From an uncultured Saprospiraceae bacterium (GTDB lineage: Bacteria > Bacteroidota > Bacteroidia > Chitinophagales > Saprospiraceae): a stretch of 64,000 nt of DNA. Position numbers and translations under genes: made by a program. The DNA is taken from positions 1-64,000 of the forward strand of contig CALLPI010000019.1 of assembly GCA_938015595.1 (NCBI GenBank), in the 5' to 3' direction. Each line of letters opens with the position of its first letter. Within the stretch, counting starts at the first letter, position 1. Positions 44,372 to 52,034 of this stretch are shown here, piece after piece. The notes beneath the pieces are model-generated. The model was not told where the DNA came from. It saw only the letters and a list, made by a program, of their open reading frames with translations, and made no database searches.

Positions 44372-46573
44372 ATGCAACTCATCTTCTGCTTATGGGCGCT
44401 GTTGTTGGCGCTCTTTACCCCTGCTTTGCTGATGGCCCAACCCTTTGAGCCGCAGCCGCCCATCCTGCTCAAGCGCACTGAGGAGCGCATTATCATTGAT
44501 GGCGAACTCTCTGAGGCTGCTTGGTTTACCGGCCGGCCGGCACGAAACTTCTGGACGATTTTTCCTACCGATTCAGCACGCGCCGAGTGGGACACCGAAG
44601 TGTACATGACCTACAACGACCAGTATCTCTACGTGGCGGCCAAGTGCTATTCCCAAAGCAACAACTTTGTCATCCCATCCCTGCGCCGCGACTATCGCGC
44701 CGGAGGCAACGACAACATCACTTTTGTGTTTGACACCTTTCGCGACCGCACCAACGCCATCGTATTTGGCATGAACCCCATGGGCGTTATGCGCGAGGCG
44801 CTCATTTCCAACGGCGGCGCCAACCCTGGTCGCGATTTTGACGAGTTTTGGGATAATAAATGGAACGGTGCTTCCAAAATTTATGACGGCTACTGGACTT
44901 GCGAACTGGCCATACCTTTCAGCTCACTTCGCTTCCGAAAAGGCGATACCGAGTGGTACTTCAACTGCTACCGCTTTGATATGCAGGCCAATGTGCAAAC
45001 CACCTGGAACCGCATTCCTCAAAATCAACCCATCATGAGTCTGGGCTACATGGGCAGTATGATCTGGGATGAACCCCTGCGCAAGCCCAGCGCCAATATT
45101 TCTCTCATTCCTTACCTGACCGGAGGCTACAGCCAGCGCTTTGTACCCGCTACACAAAACCCTGACTATCGCTTTGACGGCGGTGCTGATGCTAAAATCC
45201 GAGTAGCTGCCGGCCTCAACCTCGACCTGACAGTAAACCCCGACTTCTCTCAAGTAGAAGTGGACCGCCAGGTAGTCAACCTCGACCGATTTGAGATTTT
45301 CTTTCCAGAGCGACGCCAATTCTTCCTCGAAAACGCCGACTTGTTCAGCTCTTTTGGCACACTGCGCATCAATCCGTTTTTCAGCCGGCGCATCGGCGTA
45401 ACGCGCGACCCCTCTACTGGCCAAAACATCCAAAACCGCATCTACGGCGGGGCGCGCCTCAGCGGCAAGCTCAACAACAACTTGCGCATAGGGCTGCTCA
45501 GTATGCAAACCGCCCGCGACCAGAGCATCAACCAGCCCAGTGCCAACTATACCGTAGCCACTGTACAGCACAAGGTATTTGCCCGCTCCAACATCGCTGG
45601 CATTTTGGTGAGCCGCCAGCCCATGGGCGAGGGCGCCAGCGGGCGCTTCAGTCGAGTGGCCGGGGTGGATTACAACATCGCCAGCGCAAATAACCAACTG
45701 TTGGGCAAAGTGTTTTACCATCGTTCTTTTTCCTCAGAGTCCAACCGTAATGCCTTTGCACACGGCGCTGCTGTTGAGTACCGCATCAGGCGCTTGTCTA
45801 TCGGCTGGGAGCATCAATGGGTTGGCGACGGCTACCGCGCAGAGGTTGGCTTCGTACCGCGGCGCAACTTCTTGCGCGCTAATCCCTACGTTCAATACTT
45901 TCTCTATCCAGGCAAGAGCATTTTTAACCAACACACCTTCGGCGTAGCTGCCGACTTCTTCTGGATGCCACAACTGGGCCGTACTGATCACGAATACAAC
46001 CTCTGGTGGGAGGGCAGCATGCGCAACACCGCCCAATGGGAAGCCGGTTTTCGCAATTCGTACGTGTATCTGTTCAGCCCCTTTGACCCCAGTGGTTCTG
46101 GAGGACTGGAGTTGCCGGCAGGTACAGCGTACAACTTCTCCGGTACGGGCTTCTCCTTTCAGGCTGACCGCCGCCCACGTTTCAACTGGCGCATCAAACC
46201 CGCATTTGGCCAGTATTTCAACGGCTACATCTTTAGCCTTGAGGGTAGTTTCAGCTATCGCTACCAGCCCTTTGGCTCCATTGCCATCAACTACAACTAC
46301 AACCGCGTGGACTTGCCCTCCCCTTACTCCGACGCCTCTTTTCTACTGATTGGCCCGCGCATAGACTTCACCTTCAGCAAGAGCGTATTCCTGACTACTT
46401 TCATCCAGTACAACCAGCAGATTGACAACATCAACATCAATGCGCGCCTGCAATGGCGCTACGCGCCAGTGTCGGACTTCTTCCTCGTGTACACCGAAAA
46501 CTACGATGCTCCCACACTCAATACTAAAAACCGGGCACTGGTAGCCAAGTTGACATACTGGCTGAACACATAG
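44372..46573 (+). CDS. DUF5916 outer membrane protein with CBM9-like N-terminal domain
   Basis: 733 residues from the ATG giving MQLIFCLWALLLALFTPALLMAQ (signal peptide). The N-terminal domain (about 35-215) is a carbohydrate-binding-module-9-like fold: IDGELSEAAWFTG, VYMTYNDQYLYVAAKC, GNDNITFVFDTFRDRTNA, GMNPMGVMREALI. It is followed by the large DUF5916 barrel-like region (VNPDFSQVEVDRQVVNLDRFE, FFPERRQFFLENADLFS, INPFFSRRIGVTRDP) running to the C-terminus. Length and order match the family. Presumed outer membrane; function unknown. Confidence 0.9.
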   Translation: MQLIFCLWALLLALFTPALLMAQPFEPQPPILLKRTEERIIIDGELSEAAWFTGRPARNFWTIFPTDSARAEWDTEVYMTYNDQYLYVAAKCYSQSNNFVIPSLRRDYRAGGNDNITFVFDTFRDRTNAIVFGMNPMGVMREALISNGGANPGRDFDEFWDNKWNGASKIYDGYWTCELAIPFSSLRFRKGDTEWYFNCYRFDMQANVQTTWNRIPQNQPIMSLGYMGSMIWDEPLRKPSANISLIPYLTGGYSQRFVPATQNPDYRFDGGADAKIRVAAGLNLDLTVNPDFSQVEVDRQVVNLDRFEIFFPERRQFFLENADLFSSFGTLRINPFFSRRIGVTRDPSTGQNIQNRIYGGARLSGKLNNNLRIGLLSMQTARDQSINQPSANYTVATVQHKVFARSNIAGILVSRQPMGEGASGRFSRVAGVDYNIASANNQLLGKVFYHRSFSSESNRNAFAHGAAVEYRIRRLSIGWEHQWVGDGYRAEVGFVPRRNFLRANPYVQYFLYPGKSIFNQHTFGVAADFFWMPQLGRTDHEYNLWWEGSMRNTAQWEAGFRNSYVYLFSPFDPSGSGGLELPAGTAYNFSGTGFSFQADRRPRFNWRIKPAFGQYFNGYIFSLEGSFSYRYQPFGSIAINYNYNRVDLPSPYSDASFLLIGPRIDFTFSKSVFLTTFIQYNQQIDNININARLQWRYAPVSDFFLVYTENYDAPTLNTKNRALVAKLTYWLNT

Positions 46574-46574
46574 C

Positions 46575-47059
46575 ATCAGCACCGCCAGCAAAACGCCTGG
46601 GCATCCAGCGCTCTTTGCGTAGCCGGTACACCGTCGAGGTGGTCTATCGCGTGCTGTATCACGATTTCGCACAGGTTATCTTCCAAGTGCTATACCTGCT
46701 CTTGCCAGCGTGCATCGCGGAAGCGCAAGGTACACGCAGGCGTACCAACGGGTTGGGGAAACTCACACAGTTGTGCCAAAGTTTTATCATTTCTTTGCTC
46801 AGGTCGTATAGTGTGGATTTAAGCAGCACTATGGGTTGCATGTATTACCACCAAGCATTTCATCGCGCCTACTTGTGGGGCAGCAATAGCGCGGCCAGCG
46901 CCGTAGCAGGCGCGAAACTGGAGCACCAGGTCAGCTAGTTCGTCTGCCAAGGGTAAGAAGGTCGGGCACCTCTTTAGGCTGTATGAGCGTACATACCTGG
47001 TACAAGCGAGGGTCGCCCAGCAGAAAAATGGCGCTCAATGTGTCATGGATGGCATGCAT
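46575..47059 (-). pseudogene. peptide deformylase-like gene, decayed
   Basis: The minus strand reads as a peptide deformylase in shifting frames: DTLSAIFLLGDPRLYQV, then in a second frame LADELADLVLQFRACYGAG followed by RAIAAPQVGAMKCLVV (motif 1, Q of AAPQ). A third frame has HNCVSFPNPLVRLRVPC (motif 2 region), and the last has LRFRDARWQEQV-stop-HLEDNLCEI and VIQHAIDHLDGVPATQRAL (motif 3). The catalytic Glu of QHExDH is Ala, and there are at least three frameshifts plus in-frame stops. It begins inside the end of the SMUG2-like gene. A dead paralogue of a divergent def family. Confidence 0.88.
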
Positions 47060-47756
47060 TAGGCAAGGCAGAGAGTGTTTCCACGTATTTAGCTATATAC
47101 TCGCTGCGATGGCGAGCCTTGTACTGCATAATAAAGCGCGGATGCTCTAGTGGCACAATTTCGCCAAAGAGGCGGTGTTCGGCGTTGATTTTTTGCAAAA
47201 ACTGAAAATTTTTGCCTATGCCAAGGCATAACACTCGGTCGGTATGCACCCCGAACTGAATTTGCTGCCGCAGGTTTTGCAAGATAAAAGGGCGCGCGGC
47301 TGCCTCCAATGCAGGGCTGTCATAGTAGTTGTAATTGACCTGGCGCCCGTTTTTACCTCGCTTTACAAACCCCAACGGACACACCGAGTGTATGTACACC
47401 CAGCGGTAAAATGCCGCCGGGCCGCCCATGGCATCAATGACTTCATATATAAATACGGACGACGGCTCGTGCAATTGCGTACTGATATGTAGGTCGCACT
47501 TTTCGGCCAGGCGCTTAGTATCGGTGAAGGGTATTCCGGTAGCGCCTGCACCCAGTCGGCCTGGATTGATGCCCAATATCAACCTACGGGTTTGGGTATC
47601 GCTGTAAAACTTGCGATAAAAAGCCGCCGACACTTGTCGTACTTCCTCGCTTTCGGCAAAGGGGTTCATAATGCGGATGCCCGGCGGCAAGGCACCCTCA
47701 AAGTGCAACTGCTCGTTGAATGCAATTACTCTATCGGCAAAGGTCGGCATGTTCAA
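47043..47756 (-). CDS. SMUG2-like uracil-DNA glycosylase family protein (DUF4918)
   Basis: 237 residues. The uracil-DNA glycosylase fold is recognisable from RLILGINPGRLGAGATGIPFTD (motif 1, GINPG) and EIVPLEHPRFIMQYK (motif 2, HPR), with VFIYEVIDAMGG and WVYIHSVCPLGFV between, as in the Bacteroidota SMUG2 group. It would excise uracil or related damaged bases in base excision repair. Two in-frame ATGs start the gene (MNM). A dead deformylase overlaps its 3' end. Confidence 0.88.
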   Translation of the reverse strand: MNMPTFADRVIAFNEQLHFEGALPPGIRIMNPFAESEEVRQVSAAFYRKFYSDTQTRRLILGINPGRLGAGATGIPFTDTKRLAEKCDLHISTQLHEPSSVFIYEVIDAMGGPAAFYRWVYIHSVCPLGFVKRGKNGRQVNYNYYDSPALEAAARPFILQNLRQQIQFGVHTDRVLCLGIGKNFQFLQKINAEHRLFGEIVPLEHPRFIMQYKARHRSEYIAKYVETLSALPNACHP

Positions 47757-47820
47757 TCAGTTTGGCTGCTTTTGCATTTCGAGTGGATATGCAGGGGATT
47801 TTGCTGTTTATACTTCGGCT

Positions 47821-47875
47821 CGCCAAGTTTTGTGCGTAACAACAAATATCTGTAAATCATACACAAAACTTAGCG
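47821..47875. repeat. 55-bp inverted repeat, copy 2
   Basis: Left arm CGCCAAGTTTTGTGCGT and right arm ACACAAAACTTAGCG, separated by an AT-rich loop. The arms and the inner ATCAT/CTGTAAATCAT portion match the reverse complement of the element at 7246-7293. It sits alone in the 254-base gap between SMUG2 and the DUF3575-like gene; the rest of that gap shows no gene. Confidence 0.65.
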
Positions 47876-48010
47876 TGGCTCAGTGTAAATCATGTCAAAA
47901 AGCCTACCGCTCCCTTCTTCACGTGCCAACACCTTCATCTTTTTTTCTTACCAACAACAATATCCGTTTGTTGGAGAAGGCAGTGTACAGACATGCATCT
48001 ACCGCAACCC

Positions 48011-48703
48011 TCACCAGAACGCTACACCAAACTGCAAACCCAGCAGCAAGTCCATAGTAGTGGACCAGCCGCGCGGATACTCAAAAATGCTTCTGACAGG
48101 ATCTCTAAACAGGTTTAGCGCAAGCTCTCCATCGGCGGGCATGTTTATTCTTACGTGATGCCGAGCTACCCCCAAGCCAGTGTAGCCTTCTAATACAAAC
48201 TGCCGGTTGGCACCAAAGAACCAGTGTATGCCCAATCGGGTAGCAATCCCCCAGGTTTGTATTTCGCGCTTCAGTTTCATCCATTCGGTAAACTGCATAC
48301 CCTGTCGGCGCAGGTTGCGCCAATACCAGTGGTTGACATCGTTGTACTTGATTTCCAAGCCCATATAATTTATTCTGGCCTGCTCCATACCAAAGTAATA
48401 TTTCAATCCGGCGCGATAGCGCCCGCCGCGGTAGGATTCGTCCGAAAACTGAACGAACTGGTAGGAGTAAGGAATATAACCAACGCTGAGGTCAACGCTT
48501 ATACGCGGCGACACCTTAAGATCCGCACCCAGAGTCACTGCGGTTTTGTACGGATTAATAGCGGTGCTTATGTTGGTTTTGAGCGTCCAGCGGGGTATCT
48601 GGTCAGAAAGAAGATCCTTTTTTTTGTACTGAGTGGAATCTTCCTCTTGAGCCTGAAGGCATAGCGGCAATCCTAGTAGCAGGATGATAAGTGTGCAGTG
48701 CAT
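48011..48703 (-). CDS. DUF3575-like envelope protein
   Basis: 230 residues with signal peptide MHCTLIILLLGLPLCLQAQ. The mature part has the DUF3575-type start WTLKTNISTAINPYKTAVTLGAD and beta-barrel-like strands (RISVDLSVGYIPYSYQF, GRYRAGLKYYFGM, FVLEGYTGLGVARHHV), ending LLLGLQFGVAF at the stop. DUF3575 proteins are small outer membrane barrels of unknown role. It lies 1 base downstream of the stop of the LVIVD lipoprotein gene, so co-transcription is likely. Confidence 0.7.
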   Translation of the reverse strand: MHCTLIILLLGLPLCLQAQEEDSTQYKKKDLLSDQIPRWTLKTNISTAINPYKTAVTLGADLKVSPRISVDLSVGYIPYSYQFVQFSDESYRGGRYRAGLKYYFGMEQARINYMGLEIKYNDVNHWYWRNLRRQGMQFTEWMKLKREIQTWGIATRLGIHWFFGANRQFVLEGYTGLGVARHHVRINMPADGELALNLFRDPVRSIFEYPRGWSTTMDLLLGLQFGVAFW

Positions 48704-48704
48704 T

Positions 48705-49490
48705 TCACTTGGCTATTCGACCCAGGGGCTGTATGCTAGCGATATTGCTAATGTCGTAAAAGCGGAACTCCGTCTTGGCCGATACGATAAGTCGATTGTC
48801 TAGGGCAATGACGTCTATTGGGTCATTTAGCGGGAAGCTGTAGTTGGTAGGTTTGACATCGCGTGGGTCACTGATGTCAAATACCAGTACGTGGTCGTGG
48901 CCTTCGTCGCACACAAAGAGGTAGTTGCCGGCATAGCCCAAGCCATTGGGCATGTCTAAGGGCCATGACCCCACCTGTACCGGGCGCGACAGATTGCTCA
49001 CGTCATACACCAGCAGAGCGCTCCGCACATTGACTCTGCCGCATACGTTTTGAATGATTTTTATAGTAGAAAACGCATAGTTGCCTTTCACAACCACGGG
49101 GTCGCAGCCACCGAGTAGTTCATCCTGGCGTTCGGTGCGCGACAGAATGACCGGTGCTGCCGGATTACTGATGCCTAGGATGTAGAGCGCCGTACGAGAG
49201 CCAAGAAAGATAGTATTGTGATATACGATGATAGTTTCCAGGCCATAGTCGGTATTCAGGGTATGCACCAGCTGCGGCTTATCAGGGTTTTGCAGGCTAT
49301 ACGTGCGTATCTGGTGGGGGTTGAGCGCATACATGTACCCGTTGTGCACGGCAAAGCGGGTGATGGAGCCAGATACCCCAGAGTTTTCATCGAGAGCCAG
49401 GTCGGCGTTGACTTTACTACAAGACCACAGCAACAGCGCTGCTGTAACAGCGAAAACAAATGAAAGGACAGTGCGCATAACTAAGTGCAT
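48705..49490 (-). CDS. LVIVD-repeat lipoprotein
   Basis: 261 residues from the ATG giving MHLVMRTVLSFVF; an upstream ATG at 49529 adds 13 residues not needed for the leader. Lipobox AALLLWSC. LVIVD-type propeller repeats are visible: SITRFAVHNGYMYALNPHQI, RTYSLQNPDKPQLVHTLNT, LYILGISNPAAPVILSRT, LLVYDVSNLSRPVQVGSWP and HVLVFDISDPRDVKPT, each ending D-x-S-(N/D)-P-x-x-P. Likely surface or outer-membrane lipoprotein. Middle of a set of three related genes. Confidence 0.82.
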   Translation of the reverse strand: MHLVMRTVLSFVFAVTAALLLWSCSKVNADLALDENSGVSGSITRFAVHNGYMYALNPHQIRTYSLQNPDKPQLVHTLNTDYGLETIIVYHNTIFLGSRTALYILGISNPAAPVILSRTERQDELLGGCDPVVVKGNYAFSTIKIIQNVCGRVNVRSALLVYDVSNLSRPVQVGSWPLDMPNGLGYAGNYLFVCDEGHDHVLVFDISDPRDVKPTNYSFPLNDPIDVIALDNRLIVSAKTEFRFYDISNIASIQPLGRIAK

Positions 49491-49525
49491 TTGTGATTTG
49501 GCCGTACAAAAAAGACAAGAACTCG

Positions 49526-50068
49526 TCAATTAATAGCTCGGCATTTGGCTTCAAATATCTGGGCTTCTTCCCAGCCGGCCACAGCGCCTTTCGATTCATC
49601 TACGCACTCGAACGGCCCATTGTAGTTCGGCGGGAACAGCAACGGCTCGAAGGCGTTGGCTTGCCGGTCAACCAAGCGGATACTATAAATATTGCTGATA
49701 TCAATGGTGACGAGATCGCGCCAGTTATCGGCAAATAAGCGATCGCCGCTAATGGCAAAACTCGTCACGGCAGGTATTTTCCAGAAGGTCAGCGCCACAG
49801 GATTGAGCGTATCGGCTATACTAAACAGGTGGATGCCTCTACGTTGCTCCAGCATGAAAAACAGCGTATCGCGCAGGAGTATGCTGCCGCTTTGCTGAAT
49901 GGGCTGAGGCGGCAAGTTGCGTATATCATTCAAGGCAGAGAGCGGCACATAGACCGGCTTCATACCTTGACCAGTGAAAAAATCCAGCTCACGAGCAAAC
50001 TCGCAAGACCACGCGCCCAAAGCAAAGACAACAGCTAGGGCGCAAAGCCACGGCTGAACGGGCTTCAT
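49526..50068 (-). CDS. LVIVD-like lipoprotein
   Basis: 180 residues with signal/lipobox FALGAWSCEF. Shorter relative of the neighbouring LVIVD protein: IRNLPPQPIQQSGSILLRDTLFF, IHLFSIADTLNPVALTFWK, LFADNWRDLVTIDISNIYSI. The C-terminus has CVDESKGAVAG and a final Cys. Probably part of the same surface-protein unit; partner or ligand unknown. Confidence 0.75.
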   Translation of the reverse strand: MKPVQPWLCALAVVFALGAWSCEFARELDFFTGQGMKPVYVPLSALNDIRNLPPQPIQQSGSILLRDTLFFMLEQRRGIHLFSIADTLNPVALTFWKIPAVTSFAISGDRLFADNWRDLVTIDISNIYSIRLVDRQANAFEPLLFPPNYNGPFECVDESKGAVAGWEEAQIFEAKCRAIN

Positions 50069-50148
50069 TACATAGATTTACTCGTTACATAAAGATTTAC
50101 CATATTGTAAACGCAACAGAGTAGCAAAATGCTGCCTTCGTGCTGGCA

Positions 50149-52011
50149 CTATTTTATCACTAGGCGGGCTGCGCCCGTAGGTCTGCCATCGGCGGTTTGC
50201 AATTCTAACCAATATACCCCTTGAGGCAGGTGAGGCAGGTGCACTTCCATAGCATCTTGGCCAACTAGCGCCAAGCGACCGCAAATCCTGCCCAGCGCAT
50301 CTCTGATGAGCAGGTTTGCCAAAAAGGGATGGCTAAGAGCGGGCTTAAGAAAAATGTACTGGCCACTTAATGCCGGGTTAGGATACACCAGCAAAGTATT
50401 GGAATGAGAAGTTTCTACCATGCTAGACACAACCACCTGCACTGGCTCAGAAACAGCCCGACAACCGTTGAGGTCTATGGTTTCGAGTGTGTAGCTACCG
50501 GTATTCTGGGCGAGGTATCGAGCGCCAATGGCCCCCGATATGGGTTGGCCATCCAGATACCATTGAAAACTGTTGAATTGGGCAGAGTCTGCGCATACCA
50601 GCATTTGAGCCGCCTGCAATATGCTAGGCTGTTGTGGCTGCCATTCCGCTACCTCTACCGGCATAGTATGCGCTACACAGTGCCCGTTGCGTACCTCCAC
50701 CTGATAAATACCAGCCTCACTAACCATTAGTGTGGCAGAAGTAGCGCCGGCAATGATTGTGTCGTTGAAATACCACTGATATTGCAGTGCATCGGGGGCA
50801 ACCTCCAGCTCAACTGTTTGGCCGCTGCAAAAGCCGGGGTTGGCAGGCTCTATGATGGCTTGTGGGAAGCGGTGCCTGGGCCCCGGAGTAAACTGTATGC
50901 TGTCGGCGCGCAGCACATACAGACCGAAAGTAATGTCGGCACCAAGGATATTGCCGGAGGGCAGGTAGGGATATGTACCCCAGGCCCCCTTATAGCCTAA
51001 GTAGTTGGTATTGATAGGGTAAGTATCGTAAAAAGCTACACGTGTCACGTTGTCGGGGTTGCTCATGTCAAAAATCTGTATGCCATCGTGATAGTAAGCC
51101 ATGATCACATACTGATCGCGGATGAAGGGGTTGTGCAAGATACTGCCGCTGTTGTCCGGCAGCAAGGTCGATCGGAATATGGAGCGCACGCTGATGTCAC
51201 TGAAGTTGCGCACGTCCACGAGTTTTACGCCGGCGCCGTGGGTTTCGTCGGCCATGACCAGCCAGTTTCGATCAGCACTAAGCCAACTGGAGTGGTTATA
51301 GCCCTTTTCGGGATATTCAGTCATAGAGCCCAACACTACTGGTTCGGCAGGATTGGAAAAATCGTATATCCACAGGCCTTCAAAAGCATGCGAGGCATAG
51401 CCGATATTGTCCACCACGTGGATGTCATGCACATAGCCTCCTGGTAGAGGTATGCTGGCCAGGAGTTGTGGCTCGTCGGGGTTTTGTGTCAGGTCATAAA
51501 CGATGACACCATTGAGGCGGGTGTTGGCTCCGGCCATGTACAGGCGGCCGTGCAAGGTATCAATCCAGAGATTGTGGCTGCGCTGAAACACCTCAGTGCT
51601 GGCGTAGGTCATCACCACGGTGTCGGGCAAGCGGCTGAGGTCAAATACGCGCAAGCCGTCATTGCCTTCGTCGGCACTGGCATAGGCGCGGTCGCGATAG
51701 GTTTTGAAGTCTCGCCAGATGGAATTGCTCGTACCTGGGAAAGAGGCGATCTCGCGGGGCTGCGTTGGGTCGGTTACCTCAATGAAGTGCACCCGACCAG
51801 CAGAGCCAAAGATAGCATACTCTCGGCCATTGCAGTCGGCATAGCCCCATACATCATTATATTTGAGGCCAGCATGCACGGGCAGGCTTTCCAAATCCCA
51901 GCGCGAGAGCAGGGTCATGTTCAAGCGCTGGGGTTCAGCTTGCGCCATCAGCAAGGTATAGCCTATGCTGGGGCACAGCCCCAAAACGACGTGAAACAGG
52001 ATATTGCGCAT
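50149..52011 (-). CDS. secreted choice-of-anchor B protein with T9SS domain
   Basis: 620 residues from the ATG giving MRNILFHVVLGLCPSIGYTLLMAQA (signal peptide); the 17-codon longer frame extends into the ABC gene's 5' end. Choice-of-anchor B/LVIVD propeller of about seven blades (FIEVTDPTQPREIASFP, VFDLSRLPDTVVM, VIVYDLTQNPDEPQLL, IYDFSNPAEPVVLG, IFDMSNPDNVTRV). Two PKD/Ig-like segments (YQWYFNDTIIAGAT, FQWYLDGQPISGA) follow, then a C-terminal T9SS domain (LLVYPNPALSGQYIFLKP). Probably surface-attached. Adjacent to the two LVIVD lipoproteins. Confidence 0.85.
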   Translation of the reverse strand: MRNILFHVVLGLCPSIGYTLLMAQAEPQRLNMTLLSRWDLESLPVHAGLKYNDVWGYADCNGREYAIFGSAGRVHFIEVTDPTQPREIASFPGTSNSIWRDFKTYRDRAYASADEGNDGLRVFDLSRLPDTVVMTYASTEVFQRSHNLWIDTLHGRLYMAGANTRLNGVIVYDLTQNPDEPQLLASIPLPGGYVHDIHVVDNIGYASHAFEGLWIYDFSNPAEPVVLGSMTEYPEKGYNHSSWLSADRNWLVMADETHGAGVKLVDVRNFSDISVRSIFRSTLLPDNSGSILHNPFIRDQYVIMAYYHDGIQIFDMSNPDNVTRVAFYDTYPINTNYLGYKGAWGTYPYLPSGNILGADITFGLYVLRADSIQFTPGPRHRFPQAIIEPANPGFCSGQTVELEVAPDALQYQWYFNDTIIAGATSATLMVSEAGIYQVEVRNGHCVAHTMPVEVAEWQPQQPSILQAAQMLVCADSAQFNSFQWYLDGQPISGAIGARYLAQNTGSYTLETIDLNGCRAVSEPVQVVVSSMVETSHSNTLLVYPNPALSGQYIFLKPALSHPFLANLLIRDALGRICGRLALVGQDAMEVHLPHLPQGVYWLELQTADGRPTGAARLVIK

Positions 52012-52019
52012 GGAAATAC

Positions 52020-52027
52020 TACTTTTG
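52020..52027 (+). promoter_or_regulatory. -7 box TACTTTTG
   Basis: Exact TAnnTTTG match followed by C, only 7 bases before the ABC transporter ATG at 52035, so the transcript is probably leaderless or nearly so. Confidence 0.5.
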
Positions 52028-52034
52028 CAACTCG

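Noticed and set aside
44924-45721. Minus-strand 265-codon frame within the DUF5916 gene
   Set aside because: Composition-driven shadow of the long, family-typical plus-strand gene.
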